A DNA stretch of 64,000 nt from Clostridiales bacterium (GCA_012839095.1 DUOA01000086.1:39469-103468); one strand, 5' to 3'; shown: positions 53,993 to 63,025, numbered from the stretch's first letter. Made by a program: numbers and translations. The notes: generated by a model not told the origin, from the sequence alone.

Positions 53993-55219
53993 GTGAGCAG
54001 GTTGAGCAGTCCCTTCAACAAATGGATGCAGCAGATTCCGGAAGGCGTACAGGACTCTTTGCCGGAGGAGCGCTACAATGCAAGAATAGCGGAAGACAAG
54101 CTGCGCAGAAAATTTCATCTGAGCGGCTACGATGAAGTTGACACTCCCTTGTTTGAGTATCTGGATATATTCGAAGGAAAAACTGCCTCCATTGAGCAGG
54201 AGCAGATGTACAAGTTCTTCGAGCCCGGCAGCCGCATCATGGTGCTGCGGCCTGACATTACCATGCCCATAGCCCGCATAGCCGCCACAAAAATGAAGAA
54301 CCGGCCCCTGCCCTTACGTTTGTCCTACTTCGGAAATGTTTATCGATATGAGGGGCAGAGGCAGAACGGACAGAGAGAGTTTGCACAGGCAGGCATTGAA
54401 CTGCTGGGTTCGCGAAAACCCGAGGCCGATGCAGAGATAATCTCCCTTGCAGTGGAATCCCTGCTGGAACTTGGCCTGACAGAGTTTCAGATAGACATAG
54501 GCCAGGTGGAATTTTTCAAAGGTTTGGTGGAGGAAGCGGGCTTGAATGAAGTCCAATCCGAAAACCTGAGGCATCTGACCGACCAAAAGAACAAGCTGGC
54601 GCTGGAGATGCAGCTTAAGGAGCTGTCCATACCCGCTGAGACAAAAAACAATCTTCTTAAGATACCCATGATGTTCGGCGGAGAAGAGGTGCTGAAGTCT
54701 GCCATGGTGCTTGCAGAAACAGAACGCTGCATGAAAGCACTGGAAAACCTGGACGTGATATACAGAATGCTTAAGAACTTCGGCCTGTCAAGGTACATTG
54801 CCATTGATTTAGGCATGGTTCACAGCCTGAATTATTATACAGGCATGATATTCCGGGGAATGATCAGGGATATGGGATATCCTGTCTGCGGCGGCGGCCG
54901 ATATGACTCCCTGGTTTCAGAATTTGGAAAGGATCTGCCCGCCACGGGGTTTGCTCTGGACATGAGGCGCATCCTTATGGCACTGGAAAGACAAAAGGGG
55001 CTGGCACCGCTGCCGGTTGCCGATATCCTGTTTGTTTATGATTCTTCTGTGAATAAGGAGTGCTACAGGAAGATTCAGAGTCTCAGATCCGAAGGGCTGC
55101 GGGTGGAAATATTTTTGCCCGCTGAGAATGGCATGACGGCTGAGGCATATGCCAGGGAAAAGGGAATCCCCAGGCTTCTTCAGTTCAGCTCCGGAAGATT
55201 TCAGGAACGGATGGTATAA
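53993..55219 (+). CDS. hisZ: ATP phosphoribosyltransferase regulatory subunit HisZ
   Basis: A histidyl-tRNA synthetase-like protein that activates short HisG. It has class II motifs (QIPEGVQDSLPEERYNA, VLRPDITMPIARI, LSYFGNVYRYEGQRQNGQREF, GIELLG, CGGGRYDSL) but lacks the C-terminal anticodon-binding domain. About 408 residues. The frame is open from 53876, but a perfect promoter at 53888-53916 rules out that start; GTG at 53993 and TTG at 54002 are the candidates and neither has a strong ribosome site. It is followed by short-form hisG. Confidence 0.88.
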   Translation: MSRLSSPFNKWMQQIPEGVQDSLPEERYNARIAEDKLRRKFHLSGYDEVDTPLFEYLDIFEGKTASIEQEQMYKFFEPGSRIMVLRPDITMPIARIAATKMKNRPLPLRLSYFGNVYRYEGQRQNGQREFAQAGIELLGSRKPEADAEIISLAVESLLELGLTEFQIDIGQVEFFKGLVEEAGLNEVQSENLRHLTDQKNKLALEMQLKELSIPAETKNNLLKIPMMFGGEEVLKSAMVLAETERCMKALENLDVIYRMLKNFGLSRYIAIDLGMVHSLNYYTGMIFRGMIRDMGYPVCGGGRYDSLVSEFGKDLPATGFALDMRRILMALERQKGLAPLPVADILFVYDSSVNKECYRKIQSLRSEGLRVEIFLPAENGMTAEAYAREKGIPRLLQFSSGRFQERMV

Positions 55220-55233
55220 AGGAGTGGTTACTT

Positions 55234-55872
55234 TTGATAACAATTGCCCTGGCCAAGGGACGCCTGGCTGAGAAAACCCTGGATTTGCTGGAGCAACTGG
55301 GCATAAGCTGCAGTGAAATCAGAACCGGGTCCAGAAAGCTCATCTTTACAACCGATGATGGTACCATAAGAATTATTATGGTCAAACCCAGTGATGTGCC
55401 GGCCTATGTCGAATACGGAACAGCGGATATTGGCATCGCAGGAAAAGACACTCTGATGGAGGAAGGGAGATCCCTATATGAGATGCTGGACCTGAAATTT
55501 GGAGGCTGCAGACTGGTGGTAGCGGGGTTTCCGGATAAAAAGCATTCCGGCATTACCCAATCCCATATACGGGTAGCGACCAAGTACCCCAATATTACCC
55601 GCAGCTACTTTTCAGGCAAGGGGGAGACTGTTGAGATCATCAAGCTGAACGGCTCGGTGGAGCTGGGTCCTCTGACCGGTTTGTCCGATGTGATAGTGGA
55701 CATTGTCGAAAGCGGCAGAACTTTGGCTGAAAACGGCCTGGAGGTATTGGAGGAGATCTGTCCCGTCTCTGCAAGGCTGGTTGTCAATCAGGTAAGTCTC
55801 AAAACCAGGAATGATGAAATCAAAAGAATCATTGACGGATTAAGAGAGCTGTTGGAGGGAAAAGAATCATGA
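55234..55872 (+). CDS. hisG: ATP phosphoribosyltransferase HisG, short form
   Basis: Catalyses the first step of histidine synthesis, PRPP plus ATP to phosphoribosyl-ATP. At 212 residues it is the short form, lacking the C-terminal regulatory domain, and needs HisZ, which is encoded just upstream. ALAKGRLAEKTL, YVEYGTADIGIAGKDTL and the PRPP loop GSVELGPLTGLSDVIVDIVESG are present. It starts with TTG after AAAGGAGTGG and overlaps hisD by four bases. Confidence 0.94.
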   Translation: MITIALAKGRLAEKTLDLLEQLGISCSEIRTGSRKLIFTTDDGTIRIIMVKPSDVPAYVEYGTADIGIAGKDTLMEEGRSLYEMLDLKFGGCRLVVAGFPDKKHSGITQSHIRVATKYPNITRSYFSGKGETVEIIKLNGSVELGPLTGLSDVIVDIVESGRTLAENGLEVLEEICPVSARLVVNQVSLKTRNDEIKRIIDGLRELLEGKES

Positions 55873-57188
55873 TTCGGACAATTGATGGGAGAGGGAAAAA
55901 CACTGGCTGGATAGTAAACAGCTTAAACAGGCCTTCCCAGCTGGAGGCACATAAGGAACGGGAGGTAGTGCTTTCCGTTTTGAAGTCAGTGCGGGAGGAA
56001 GGCGACGCTGCCCTGCTAAGATACACCAGGGAGTTTGACAGAGCGGAATTGGCCGGACCGGAAGACTTATGTGTTTCAAAGGAAGAAATTGAAGATGCAT
56101 ATAAAAAAATGAATTCCAGACAGCTGGATATCCTGGAAAAGGCAGCCCGGCGCATTCGGCGTTTTCATGAAAAACAGAAGCAGGAGAGCTGGATTTCCTT
56201 TGAGGAGAAGGGCGTATTGCTGGGACAGAAGGTTACCCCTATGGAGCGGGTAGGCGTATATGTACCAGGGGGAAAAGCCGCATATCCATCATCTGTGCTC
56301 ATGAACGTCATACCCGCCCTGGTTGCAGGAGTGGAAGAAATTATTATGGTTACCCCGCCCGGGGCGGATGGCACCATCAATCCCTCAATCCTTGCTGCAG
56401 CCAGAGCGGCAGGTGCGCATAGGATATACAGGGCAGGCGGGGCGCAGGCCATAGCGGCATTGGCTTATGGAACGGAAACCATTCCCAAGGTGGATAAAAT
56501 TGTAGGTCCTGGAAATATCTATGTGGCACTGGCAAAAAGAGAGGTCTACGGTCATGTGGATATTGATATGATAGCCGGCCCCAGCGAGATTGTGGTAATC
56601 GCCGACTCTTCCGCCAGGCCGTCCTATGTGGCAGCGGATCTGATGTCCCAGGCAGAACACGATACCATGGCTTCTGCCATTCTGATAACTGATTCTGTAG
56701 AAATAATTTCCGAAGTTAAGCAGGAACTGGCAATGCAAATAGAGAAGCTACCATTAAAAGACACAATTCGTACTTCTTTGCACCATTATGGTGCCTGCAT
56801 CCTGGTAGATACCACAGAAGAAGCAATCAGGCTGTCCAATGCCCTGGCTCCGGAGCATCTTGAACTGGCAATAGCCAATCCCCTTGATCGATTGGCGGAT
56901 ATCAGGCATGCAGGAGCAGTTTTCTTAGGGCATCATTCTCCTGAACCTGTGGGTGATTATATGGCCGGGCCCAATCATGTCCTGCCTACCAGCGGTACAG
57001 CCCGCTTCTTCTCTCCCCTGGGCACTGAGGACTTTGTCAAAAAGTCCAGCATTCTCTTTTATGACAAGGAAGCCCTGAGGCAAATTCATCAGGATGCAGC
57101 TGATTTTGCGCGGATGGAAGGCTTAACCGCTCATGCAAATGCCATGGAAGTGAGGTTTTCAGATGATGAAGAAGGAATATCTCCGTAG
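55869..57188 (+). CDS. hisD: Histidinol dehydrogenase HisD
   Basis: Oxidises histidinol to histidine with two NAD. It carries ERVGVYVPGGKAAYPSSVLMN, AGGAQAIAALAYGTETIPKVDKIVGPGNIYV, GPSEIVVIAD, QAEHD and ALAPEHLELA with the catalytic Glu-His. 439 residues, normal. It overlaps hisG by four bases (ATGA) and hisC by 26 bases, so all three are translationally coupled. Confidence 0.96.
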   Translation: MIRTIDGRGKNTGWIVNSLNRPSQLEAHKEREVVLSVLKSVREEGDAALLRYTREFDRAELAGPEDLCVSKEEIEDAYKKMNSRQLDILEKAARRIRRFHEKQKQESWISFEEKGVLLGQKVTPMERVGVYVPGGKAAYPSSVLMNVIPALVAGVEEIIMVTPPGADGTINPSILAAARAAGAHRIYRAGGAQAIAALAYGTETIPKVDKIVGPGNIYVALAKREVYGHVDIDMIAGPSEIVVIADSSARPSYVAADLMSQAEHDTMASAILITDSVEIISEVKQELAMQIEKLPLKDTIRTSLHHYGACILVDTTEEAIRLSNALAPEHLELAIANPLDRLADIRHAGAVFLGHHSPEPVGDYMAGPNHVLPTSGTARFFSPLGTEDFVKKSSILFYDKEALRQIHQDAADFARMEGLTAHANAMEVRFSDDEEGISP

Positions 57189-58245
57189 GGATCTGAGAAG
57201 CATCAAGCCCTATCAGGCAGGAAAATATGCTTATAACCTTAAGCTGGATGCCAATGAAAGCCCCTGGCCGTTACCTTTGGAAATAAGGGCACAACTGGCT
57301 TCCGAACTGCTAAACGGCAATGATTATCAGCTTTATCCTGATTCTGACGCAGACCGGCTAAGGCAGGCACTGGCAGAGAAGCTGAAGGTAAAGCCGCACA
57401 ATATCCTGATAGGAAATGGTTCAGATGAGCTTCTGCACATAGTAACAACGGCTTTTGCCGGCTGGGGCGACAAGGTTTTGTGCCCCTCTCCCGGATTCAG
57501 CATGGTATTATGGTATGCCCGGCTGACAGGGGCCATACCTGTAACATACCGGCTAAATGAAAAGCTTCAATATTCCGCAGCTGATATAAAGCTTGCTCTT
57601 GAGGCTCATTCACCTAAAATTCTCCACATATGCACGCCCAACAATCCAACCGGCAGCGTCCTGCCTGTGTCCGATATTTATGAGATTGCTATGAGTTTTG
57701 ACGGAGTGGTTGTTGTGGACGAAGCCTATTATGAGTTTTACGGCGAATCGGCTCTTTCTCTTGTGGACAAGTGTCCCAATCTTGTTGTGCTCCGCACTTT
57801 CTCAAAGGCCATGGGAATGGCAGGGCTGCGTATAGGATATCTGATCGGCAATCAGGAACTGACAGCTGAGATATACAAGGTTAAGCCCCCCTATAACGTC
57901 AACAGCTTTTCTCAAAGGGCAGCTGAGCTGCTGCTGGCTTATCCGGAGATAATGGAAGATAGGGTCAGTAAAACGATAAGAGCCAGAGAATGGTTGTATA
58001 ATGCTCTGGTTGGCCTGCGCGGAGTAGAACCTTATCCATCCCGGGCGAATTTTATTCTCTTCAGGGTAAAAAATGGTCTCGCAGTATTTCGGGGGCTCCT
58101 GAAGAAGGGAATTCTGGTCAGGCATTTCGGGAACGATCCTGTGCTTCATAATCATCTGCGAATTACCATAGGCCGGGAAGAGGACAATAAATTCATTATT
58201 CAAAGTCTGGCAGAGGTTCTGGCAGATGAGGAGGGTTGGTCATGA
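57163..58245 (+). CDS. hisC: Histidinol-phosphate aminotransferase HisC
   Basis: A pyridoxal-phosphate aminotransferase converting imidazole-acetol phosphate to histidinol phosphate. It has LKLDANESPWPLP, NGSDELLHIV, CTPNNPTGSVLP and TFSKAMGMAGLRIGY with the catalytic Lys. 360 residues. The ATG at 57163 lies in the end of hisD after GTGAGG; the next codon, also ATG, could serve instead. It overlaps hisB by four bases. Confidence 0.95.
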   Translation: MMKKEYLRRDLRSIKPYQAGKYAYNLKLDANESPWPLPLEIRAQLASELLNGNDYQLYPDSDADRLRQALAEKLKVKPHNILIGNGSDELLHIVTTAFAGWGDKVLCPSPGFSMVLWYARLTGAIPVTYRLNEKLQYSAADIKLALEAHSPKILHICTPNNPTGSVLPVSDIYEIAMSFDGVVVVDEAYYEFYGESALSLVDKCPNLVVLRTFSKAMGMAGLRIGYLIGNQELTAEIYKVKPPYNVNSFSQRAAELLLAYPEIMEDRVSKTIRAREWLYNALVGLRGVEPYPSRANFILFRVKNGLAVFRGLLKKGILVRHFGNDPVLHNHLRITIGREEDNKFIIQSLAEVLADEEGWS

Positions 58246-58832
58246 ATCGAACCGGCAGTGTACAGAGGACAAGCAGAGAGACTCATGCAGCCGTCACCAT
58301 TAATTTGGACGGGAAGGGCGCAGCAGACTGCAGTACCGGGATCGGTTTCTTTGATCACATGCTTGCTCTTTTTGCTGCTCATGGCGGCTTTGATCTGCGG
58401 ATAGAGGCAAAGGGTGATCTGGAGGTAGACGGTCATCATACCGTGGAGGATGTGGGCATTGTTCTGGGCAAAGCCTTACAAGAGGCACTCGGCGACAAAA
58501 AGGACATACAAAGATACGGAACTGCCTTTGTTCCGATGGATGAAGCGCTGGCCATGGTCAGCCTGGACATCAGCGGACGGCCATATCTCCATATGGAATT
58601 ACCTGCTTTGGCACCCATGGCGGGAGATTTTGACACCCAGCTGCTGGAGGAGTTTTTCCGGGCATTTTCGGTACATAGCGGGACTACCCTGCATATTCGG
58701 GTTTTATACGGCAGGAATACCCATCATATGATTGAGGCCGTATTCAAAGCTCTGGGCAGAAGCTTCCGGCAGGCAGTGGACAGAAACGGCCAATGGAAGG
58801 GTATACCTTCCACAAAAGGATTGCTGGATTAG
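58242..58832 (+). CDS. hisB: Imidazoleglycerol-phosphate dehydratase HisB
   Basis: A manganese-dependent dehydratase making imidazole-acetol phosphate. DHMLALFAAHGGFDL, DGHHTVEDVGIVLG and NTHHMIEAVFKALGR contain the metal-binding His-rich motifs. 196 residues is the monofunctional form, so the phosphatase is supplied by HisK. The ATG at 58242 has GAGGAGGG upstream and overlaps the hisC stop (ATGA). The next gene is hisA; hisH would be expected between them but is not there. Confidence 0.96.
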   Translation: MNRTGSVQRTSRETHAAVTINLDGKGAADCSTGIGFFDHMLALFAAHGGFDLRIEAKGDLEVDGHHTVEDVGIVLGKALQEALGDKKDIQRYGTAFVPMDEALAMVSLDISGRPYLHMELPALAPMAGDFDTQLLEEFFRAFSVHSGTTLHIRVLYGRNTHHMIEAVFKALGRSFRQAVDRNGQWKGIPSTKGLLD

Positions 58833-58928
58833 GATAAGGGCTGTTGCGATCAGCAGAATGACTGATGTAATACTGCTGATGTTTTGCATGATATAGCTGC
58901 GGCATTATCTGACAGAAGGGATGAGAAA

Positions 58929-59639
58929 ATGATAATCTTTCCTGCAATTGATATAAAGGGCGGCAGGTGCGTCCGATTGGTGCAGGGCCGGGCAGAGGAT
59001 GAAACAGTGTACGGAACCGATCCGGTTAAAATGGCATCAGAATGGGAAGAACAGGGGGCCCGATACCTCCATGTAGTTGACTTGGACGGGGCCTTTGAAG
59101 GTCTTTCTCCCAATGAGAATATAATTAAAGACATGGCAAAGGCCGTCTCCATTCCAATCCAACTGGGAGGCGGCATCCGCTCCATGGAAAAAATCAGGCG
59201 CATGCTGGAACTGTATGGAATCCAAAGAGTTATTCTGGGCACTGCTGCAGTCGAGGATGAAGACCTGCTTCAACAGGCAGCAGATAGGTATGGCAGCAGG
59301 ATTGTTGTGGGAATCGATGCAGTGAAAGGCAAAGCAGCCACCAGGGGCTGGGTTGAAAAGACGGAGATTTCTGCAGTTGAACTGGGACGCAGGATTAAGG
59401 GGATGGGAATTAATACCGTTATTTATACTGACATTGCCAAGGATGGAATGCTGAGCGGTCCCAACCTGGCAGAGACAAGAGAAATGATAGAAAAGACCGG
59501 ACTGAATATAGTTGCCTCCGGAGGGATCAGCTGTTTGGAGGATCTGCGGCAGATAAAAGATACCGGAGCGGTTGGTGCAATAGTGGGCAAGGCCTTGTAT
59601 ACCGGTGCAATTAAGCTGGCAGATACGCTCAGAATATAG
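58929..59639 (+). CDS. hisA: ProFAR isomerase HisA
   Basis: The isomerase that converts ProFAR to PRFAR. It is a half-barrel duplicate fold like HisF, with [19 protein letters not shown] at the N terminus (catalytic Asp), [11 protein letters not shown] and [14 protein letters not shown]. 236 residues. The ATG at 58929 has GAAGGGATGAG upstream; an ATG at 58884 is in the 96-base gap after hisB. That gap is too short to encode hisH. Confidence 0.95.
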   Translation: MIIFPAIDIKGGRCVRLVQGRAEDETVYGTDPVKMASEWEEQGARYLHVVDLDGAFEGLSPNENIIKDMAKAVSIPIQLGGGIRSMEKIRRMLELYGIQRVILGTAAVEDEDLLQQAADRYGSRIVVGIDAVKGKAATRGWVEKTEISAVELGRRIKGMGINTVIYTDIAKDGMLSGPNLAETREMIEKTGLNIVASGGISCLEDLRQIKDTGAVGAIVGKALYTGAIKLADTLRI

Positions 59640-59652
59640 GGGAGGAAACAGG

Positions 59653-60417
59653 ATGAAACCGATAAGGGTAATACCCTGTCTGGACATAGCCGGAGGACGC
59701 GTGGTAAAAGGCGTCAACTTTGTAAACATAAAGGATGCGGGCGATCCGGTGGAAATAGCTGCTGCATACAGCAGATCCGGGGCTGATGAGCTTGTTTTTC
59801 TTGATATTTTAGCAACCCGGGAGAACAGGGGAACTATGCTGGACCTGGTAAAGCGAACTGCAAGGCAGGTTTCGATTCCGTTCACAGTGGGGGGAGGCAT
59901 ACGGGATCTTGCAGACATGGAAGCTGTTTTGGATGCAGGTGCCTGTAAAGTTTCAATTAATTCATCCGCCCTGAGACAGCCCGGGTTAATTTCCAAGGCA
60001 GCAGAAAGGTTCGGCAGCGAATGCCTTGTAGTGGCTATCGATGCAAAGAGCCGGGGAGACGGCGGCTATGATGTATATGTAAGCGGAGGAAAGGAGAATA
60101 CCGGTAGAGATGCTGTTGAATGGGCAATAGAAGCAGAAGCGCTGGGAGCCGGAGAAATCCTTCTGACCAGCATGAACACAGACGGCACAAAGGACGGCTA
60201 TGATATTCCTCTTACCAGAGCGGTAGCACAGGCAGTCAAAATTCCCGTGATTGCATCAGGAGGAGCAGGAAGCTTGGAACACTTTGCCAAGGCTGTTACA
60301 GAAGGCGGTGCCAGTGCTGTTTTGGCGGCCTCCCTCTTTCATTATGGGGAGCTTACGGTAATGGATGTCAAACAATATTTACGGGACAGGGGAATACCTG
60401 TTGAAATGGAGAGCTGA
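59653..60417 (+). CDS. hisF: Imidazole glycerol phosphate synthase cyclase subunit HisF
   Basis: The cyclase half of imidazole glycerol phosphate synthase. Asp in [18 protein letters not shown] and Asp in [11 protein letters not shown] are the catalytic pair; [18 protein letters not shown] and [13 protein letters not shown] are characteristic. 254 residues. It normally receives ammonia from HisH, whose gene is absent from this operon. GGGGAGG precedes the ATG. Confidence 0.95.
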   Translation: MKPIRVIPCLDIAGGRVVKGVNFVNIKDAGDPVEIAAAYSRSGADELVFLDILATRENRGTMLDLVKRTARQVSIPFTVGGGIRDLADMEAVLDAGACKVSINSSALRQPGLISKAAERFGSECLVVAIDAKSRGDGGYDVYVSGGKENTGRDAVEWAIEAEALGAGEILLTSMNTDGTKDGYDIPLTRAVAQAVKIPVIASGGAGSLEHFAKAVTEGGASAVLAASLFHYGELTVMDVKQYLRDRGIPVEMES

Positions 60418-60420
60418 GAA

Positions 60421-61083
60421 TTGAGCATACCATGGGAACAAATAAAATTTGATGACAATGGATTGATACCTGCCATCATACAGGATGCAGAAACCGGTAA
60501 GGTACTGATGCTGGGCTATATGAACAGGGAAGCGGTGGAAAAGAGCCTTCAGACAGGCAGAATTCATTTCTGGAGCAGGAGCAGAAGCAAGCTTTGGATG
60601 AAGGGCGAAACTTCCGGGCATATCCAGTCGATTCAGGAGGCGTACTTTGACTGCGACAAGGATGCGCTGCTGCTTAAGGTAAAGCAGACCGTTGCTGCCT
60701 GCCATACCGGTCATTTCTCCTGTTTCCATAATAAAATTGATGATCATTGTGGTATAATGGAGGAAGGCGGGACAGTTTTCCAGCCGGACGAGGTCTATCA
60801 GGGCAATGTAACTATACTGAAAGAACTCTATCAGGTAGTAATGGATCGAAAAAACAATCCCAGGGAAGGTTCATATACCAATTATCTTTTTGAAAAGGGT
60901 CTGGACAAGATTCTGAAAAAGGTTGGAGAGGAATCAGCCGAGGTTATTATTGCCTCCAAAAACCGTTCCCGGGGTGAGGTAATTTATGAAGTTTCGGACT
61001 TGCTGTATCACCTGATTGTATTGCTGGCAGACCAGGGAATAACCCTGGAAGAAATATATGGTGAGCTGCGAAAAAGGAGATAG
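60421..61083 (+). CDS. hisIE: Bifunctional phosphoribosyl-AMP cyclohydrolase/ATP pyrophosphohydrolase HisIE
   Basis: Carries out steps 2 and 3 of histidine synthesis. The N-terminal HisI part has VLMLGYMNREAVEKSLQTG, FDCDKDALLLKVKQ and CHTGHFSCFH with its zinc Cys. The C-terminal HisE part has SYTNYLFEKGLDKILKKVGEE and VIIASKN. 220 residues, the usual fusion. It starts at a TTG three bases after hisF. It is the last gene of the operon; no strong terminator is seen before the tRNA promoter. Confidence 0.95.
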   Translation: MSIPWEQIKFDDNGLIPAIIQDAETGKVLMLGYMNREAVEKSLQTGRIHFWSRSRSKLWMKGETSGHIQSIQEAYFDCDKDALLLKVKQTVAACHTGHFSCFHNKIDDHCGIMEEGGTVFQPDEVYQGNVTILKELYQVVMDRKNNPREGSYTNYLFEKGLDKILKKVGEESAEVIIASKNRSRGEVIYEVSDLLYHLIVLLADQGITLEEIYGELRKRR

Positions 61084-61145
61084 CAAGGCAAAGCAGAATA
61101 GTTAACAATTGCCCGGCAAAAATATATTTTGCAGGAAACAAACGG

Positions 61146-61174
61146 TTGACTTTCTGCAAAAGCTGTACTATAAT
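61146..61174 (+). promoter_or_regulatory. Sigma-A promoter of the tRNA cluster
   Basis: TTGACT (61146-61151), 17 bases, TATAAT (61169-61174), 32 bases before the first tRNA. Confidence 0.88.
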
Positions 61175-61206
61175 CTTATTTGTCGCTGAAAATCAGCAAC
61201 GAATGT

Positions 61207-61282
61207 GGGAGCATAGCTCAGCTGGGAGAGCACCTGCCTTACAAGCAGGGGGTCATTGGTTCGAGCCCAATTGTTCCCACCA
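61207..61282 (+). tRNA. tRNA-Val (TAC)
   Basis: A complete cloverleaf with GGGAGCA/TGTTCCC acceptor (one G-T pair), anticodon stem CCTGC/GCAGG with loop CTTACAA (anticodon TAC), TTCGAGC T-arm and encoded CCA. Confidence 0.96.
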
Positions 61283-61286
61283 TTGT

Positions 61287-61363
61287 GGCCCGGTAGTTCA
61301 GATGGTTAGAATGCCAGCCTGTCACGCTGGAGGTCGAGGGTTCGAGCCCCTTCCGGGTCGCCA
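61287..61363 (+). tRNA. tRNA-Asp (GTC)
   Basis: The acceptor GGCCCGG pairs with CCGGGTC; loop CTGTCAC gives anticodon GTC; the T-loop is TTCGAGC; discriminator G and encoded CCA. Four bases separate it from tRNA-Val. Confidence 0.96.
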
Positions 61364-61373
61364 TTTGGTTTTC

Positions 61374-61449
61374 GCCTCGGTAGCTCAGTCGGTAGAGCAG
61401 TAGACTGAAAATCTACGTGTCGGTGGTTCGATTCCGCCCCGAGGCACCA
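61374..61449 (+). tRNA. tRNA-Phe (GAA)
   Basis: The acceptor GCCTCGG pairs with CCGAGGC; anticodon stem GTAGA/TCTAC with loop CTGAAAA (anticodon GAA); T-loop TTCGATT; encoded CCA. Confidence 0.96.
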
Positions 61450-61451
61450 AA

Positions 61452-61556
61452 TCAGATGTTAGAAGTCAGAAGTTATCAGTCGGATTTGAGTGATGCCGAC
61501 GTAGGCCCGGCTTATATCTGACGTCTGTATCCGATTTCTGATATCCATCATTAAGT
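61452..61556. repeat. Imperfect palindromic spacer between tRNA-Phe and tRNA-Gly
   Basis: The 109 bases between these tRNAs are much longer than the 4-10 bases elsewhere in the cluster. They hold nested inverted segments: TATCAG and CGGAT near 61479-61491 match ATCCG and CTGATA near 61530-61543, and GCCG/CGGC lie near the centre. It also contains two GAAGT repeats in the left arm. It may be a decayed small palindromic element. Confidence 0.4.
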
Positions 61557-61558
61557 AA

Positions 61559-61633
61559 GCGGGAGTGGCTCAGTGGTAGAGCGTCGCCTTGCCAAGGCGA
61601 ATGTCGCGGGTTCGAATCCCGTCTTCCGCTCCA
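61559..61633 (+). tRNA. tRNA-Gly (GCC)
   Basis: The acceptor GCGGGAG pairs with CTTCCGC; stem TCGCC/GGCGA with loop TTGCCAA (anticodon GCC); T-loop TTCGAAT; encoded CCA. Confidence 0.96.
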
Positions 61634-61639
61634 TTCTGA

Positions 61640-61713
61640 GGCGGCATAGCCAAGTGGTAAGGCAGAGGACTGCAAATCCTTTACCCCCAGTTCAAATCTG
61701 GGTGCCGCCTCCA
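61640..61713 (+). tRNA. tRNA-Cys (GCA)
   Basis: The acceptor GGCGGCA pairs with TGCCGCC; loop CTGCAAA gives anticodon GCA; T-loop TTCAAAT; discriminator T and encoded CCA. Confidence 0.96.
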
Positions 61714-61758
61714 TTTTATTTATGAGACTATAGTGTCCGAAGTTAAATATATATATAT

Positions 61759-61847
61759 GCCGAAGTGGCGGAACAGGCAGACGCACAGGACTTAAAATCC
61801 TGCGATTCGAAAGAATCGTACCGGTTCGATTCCGGTCTTCGGCACCA
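61759..61847 (+). tRNA. tRNA-Leu (TAA)
   Basis: A class II tRNA of 89 bases. The acceptor GCCGAAG pairs with CTTCGGC; stem CAGGA/TCCTG with loop CTTAAAA (anticodon TAA); a long variable arm (CGATTC/GAATCG); encoded CCA. Confidence 0.96.
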
Positions 61848-61851
61848 ATAC

Positions 61852-61891
61852 CAAGGGTTTCAGCGTTCGGTCGAAATCCTTGTTTTTATTT
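61852..61891 (+). terminator. Terminator of the tRNA cluster
   Basis: CAAGGGTTTC (61852-61861) pairs with GAAATCCTTG (61873-61882) at all ten positions, one a G-T wobble, then TTTTTATTT. The tail contains two TTATTTGTACA repeats (61886-61896, 61898-61908). Confidence 0.85.
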
Positions 61892-62029
61892 GTACAGTTA
61901 TTTGTACACCTTGCTTGATTACTTTCCAAACCCTGACTATCTTATCAGCAAACGGAAAATTCGAATAAAAAAAGGGATTTCTGGAGTTTTCTCGAATAAT
62001 AAAAATTGGTTATTTCTTAATCTTTGCTT

Positions 62030-62054
62030 ACTGCATCTGAAAATGTGATGCAGT
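62030..62054. promoter_or_regulatory. Inverted repeat upstream of the PfkB kinase gene
   Basis: ACTGCATC (62030-62037) and GATGCAGT (62047-62054) are perfect 8-base arms around a 9-base loop, 31 bases before the start codon. It may be an operator or leader hairpin. The rest of 61909-62029 shows no firm element. Confidence 0.45.
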
Positions 62055-62085
62055 TTGTAGTTTTAATAATTGCTGAGGTGAATAC

Positions 62086-62958
62086 ATGAGAATATTGAAC
62101 TTTGGATCGTTGAATATCGACTATGTTTATTCAGTAGATAGCATAGTCAAACCCGGAGAAACCCTGCGTGCTAAAGACAGACAGGTGTTTTGCGGCGGCA
62201 AAGGCCTGAATCAGTCTATTGCCTTAGCTCATGCAGAAGCTGAAGTGTACCATGCCGGTATAATAGGTCAGGATGGAACCATGCTTCTGGACGCTCTGCG
62301 TGGTGCAGGTGTAAATACCGATCTGATTAAAATGGTGGAAGGTGACTCCTCTCACACTGTTATACAGGTTGATAGCAGCGGACAAAATTCAATTTTGTTC
62401 TTCGCAGATGACAACCTTGATGTTACTGGGGACTTTATACAGGAAGTGATTGGTCAATTTAATCAGGGCGAATACCTGCTATTACAAAATGAAGTTGCCA
62501 ACACCTCTTTAATTATGGAAAAGGCACATAAGCAAGGTATGAAGATAGTATTCAATCCCTCGCCCATTCAGGAAGAAGTTAAGCATTATCCTTTACATCT
62601 GGTAGATGTATTTTTAGTAAACGAAATTGAAGGCAGCATGTTGAGTGATCTATCAGAACCGGATGAAATCCTTTCCGCATTAATGGAGAAATACCAGAAT
62701 GCTCATATCGTACTTACCCTGGGAGAACAGGGAGCACTCTACGGCCATCGGGGTGAGAGAATATTCCAACCGGCTTATCCGGCGAAAGCAGTGGATACCA
62801 CTGCCGCAGGGGATACCTTTACCGGCTTCTTCCTGGCAGCTTATTTAAAGGGAAGTGCTGTAAAGGATGCCCTGGAACTTGCAGCAAAGGCTTCTGCAAT
62901 CTCGGTTTCCCGTAAAGGAGCTGCTCCGTCTATTCCCAAGTTGTCTGAAATAGTTTAG
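62086..62958 (+). CDS. PfkB-family sugar kinase (ribokinase-like)
   Basis: A cytoplasmic carbohydrate kinase of 290 residues. It has the N-terminal FGSLNIDYVYSV, the substrate-binding GGKGLNQSIALA, and the C-terminal PfkB signature DTTAAGDTFTGFFLAAYL with catalytic Asp. Ribokinase is a good first guess from length and N terminus, but the sugar is not fixed by the sequence. GAGGTGA precedes the ATG. It is monocistronic, with an inverted repeat upstream and a terminator downstream. Confidence 0.87.
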   Translation: MRILNFGSLNIDYVYSVDSIVKPGETLRAKDRQVFCGGKGLNQSIALAHAEAEVYHAGIIGQDGTMLLDALRGAGVNTDLIKMVEGDSSHTVIQVDSSGQNSILFFADDNLDVTGDFIQEVIGQFNQGEYLLLQNEVANTSLIMEKAHKQGMKIVFNPSPIQEEVKHYPLHLVDVFLVNEIEGSMLSDLSEPDEILSALMEKYQNAHIVLTLGEQGALYGHRGERIFQPAYPAKAVDTTAAGDTFTGFFLAAYLKGSAVKDALELAAKASAISVSRKGAAPSIPKLSEIV

Positions 62959-63025
62959 ATTCTGTAAGGACAACGATTGGACTTATGCAATAAATTGGAA
63001 GCAGAGCTAAACAAGTATCAATTCT

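Noticed and set aside
61146..61403. An 85-residue open frame across the tRNA promoter and tRNAs
   Set aside because: It overlaps structural RNA genes and has no ribosome site or similarity.
61847..61966. A phage integrase remnant or att site after tRNA-Leu
   Set aside because: A short open frame exists on the minus strand but has no integrase motifs, and no duplicate of the tRNA end was found. The sequence is explained by the tRNA terminator.
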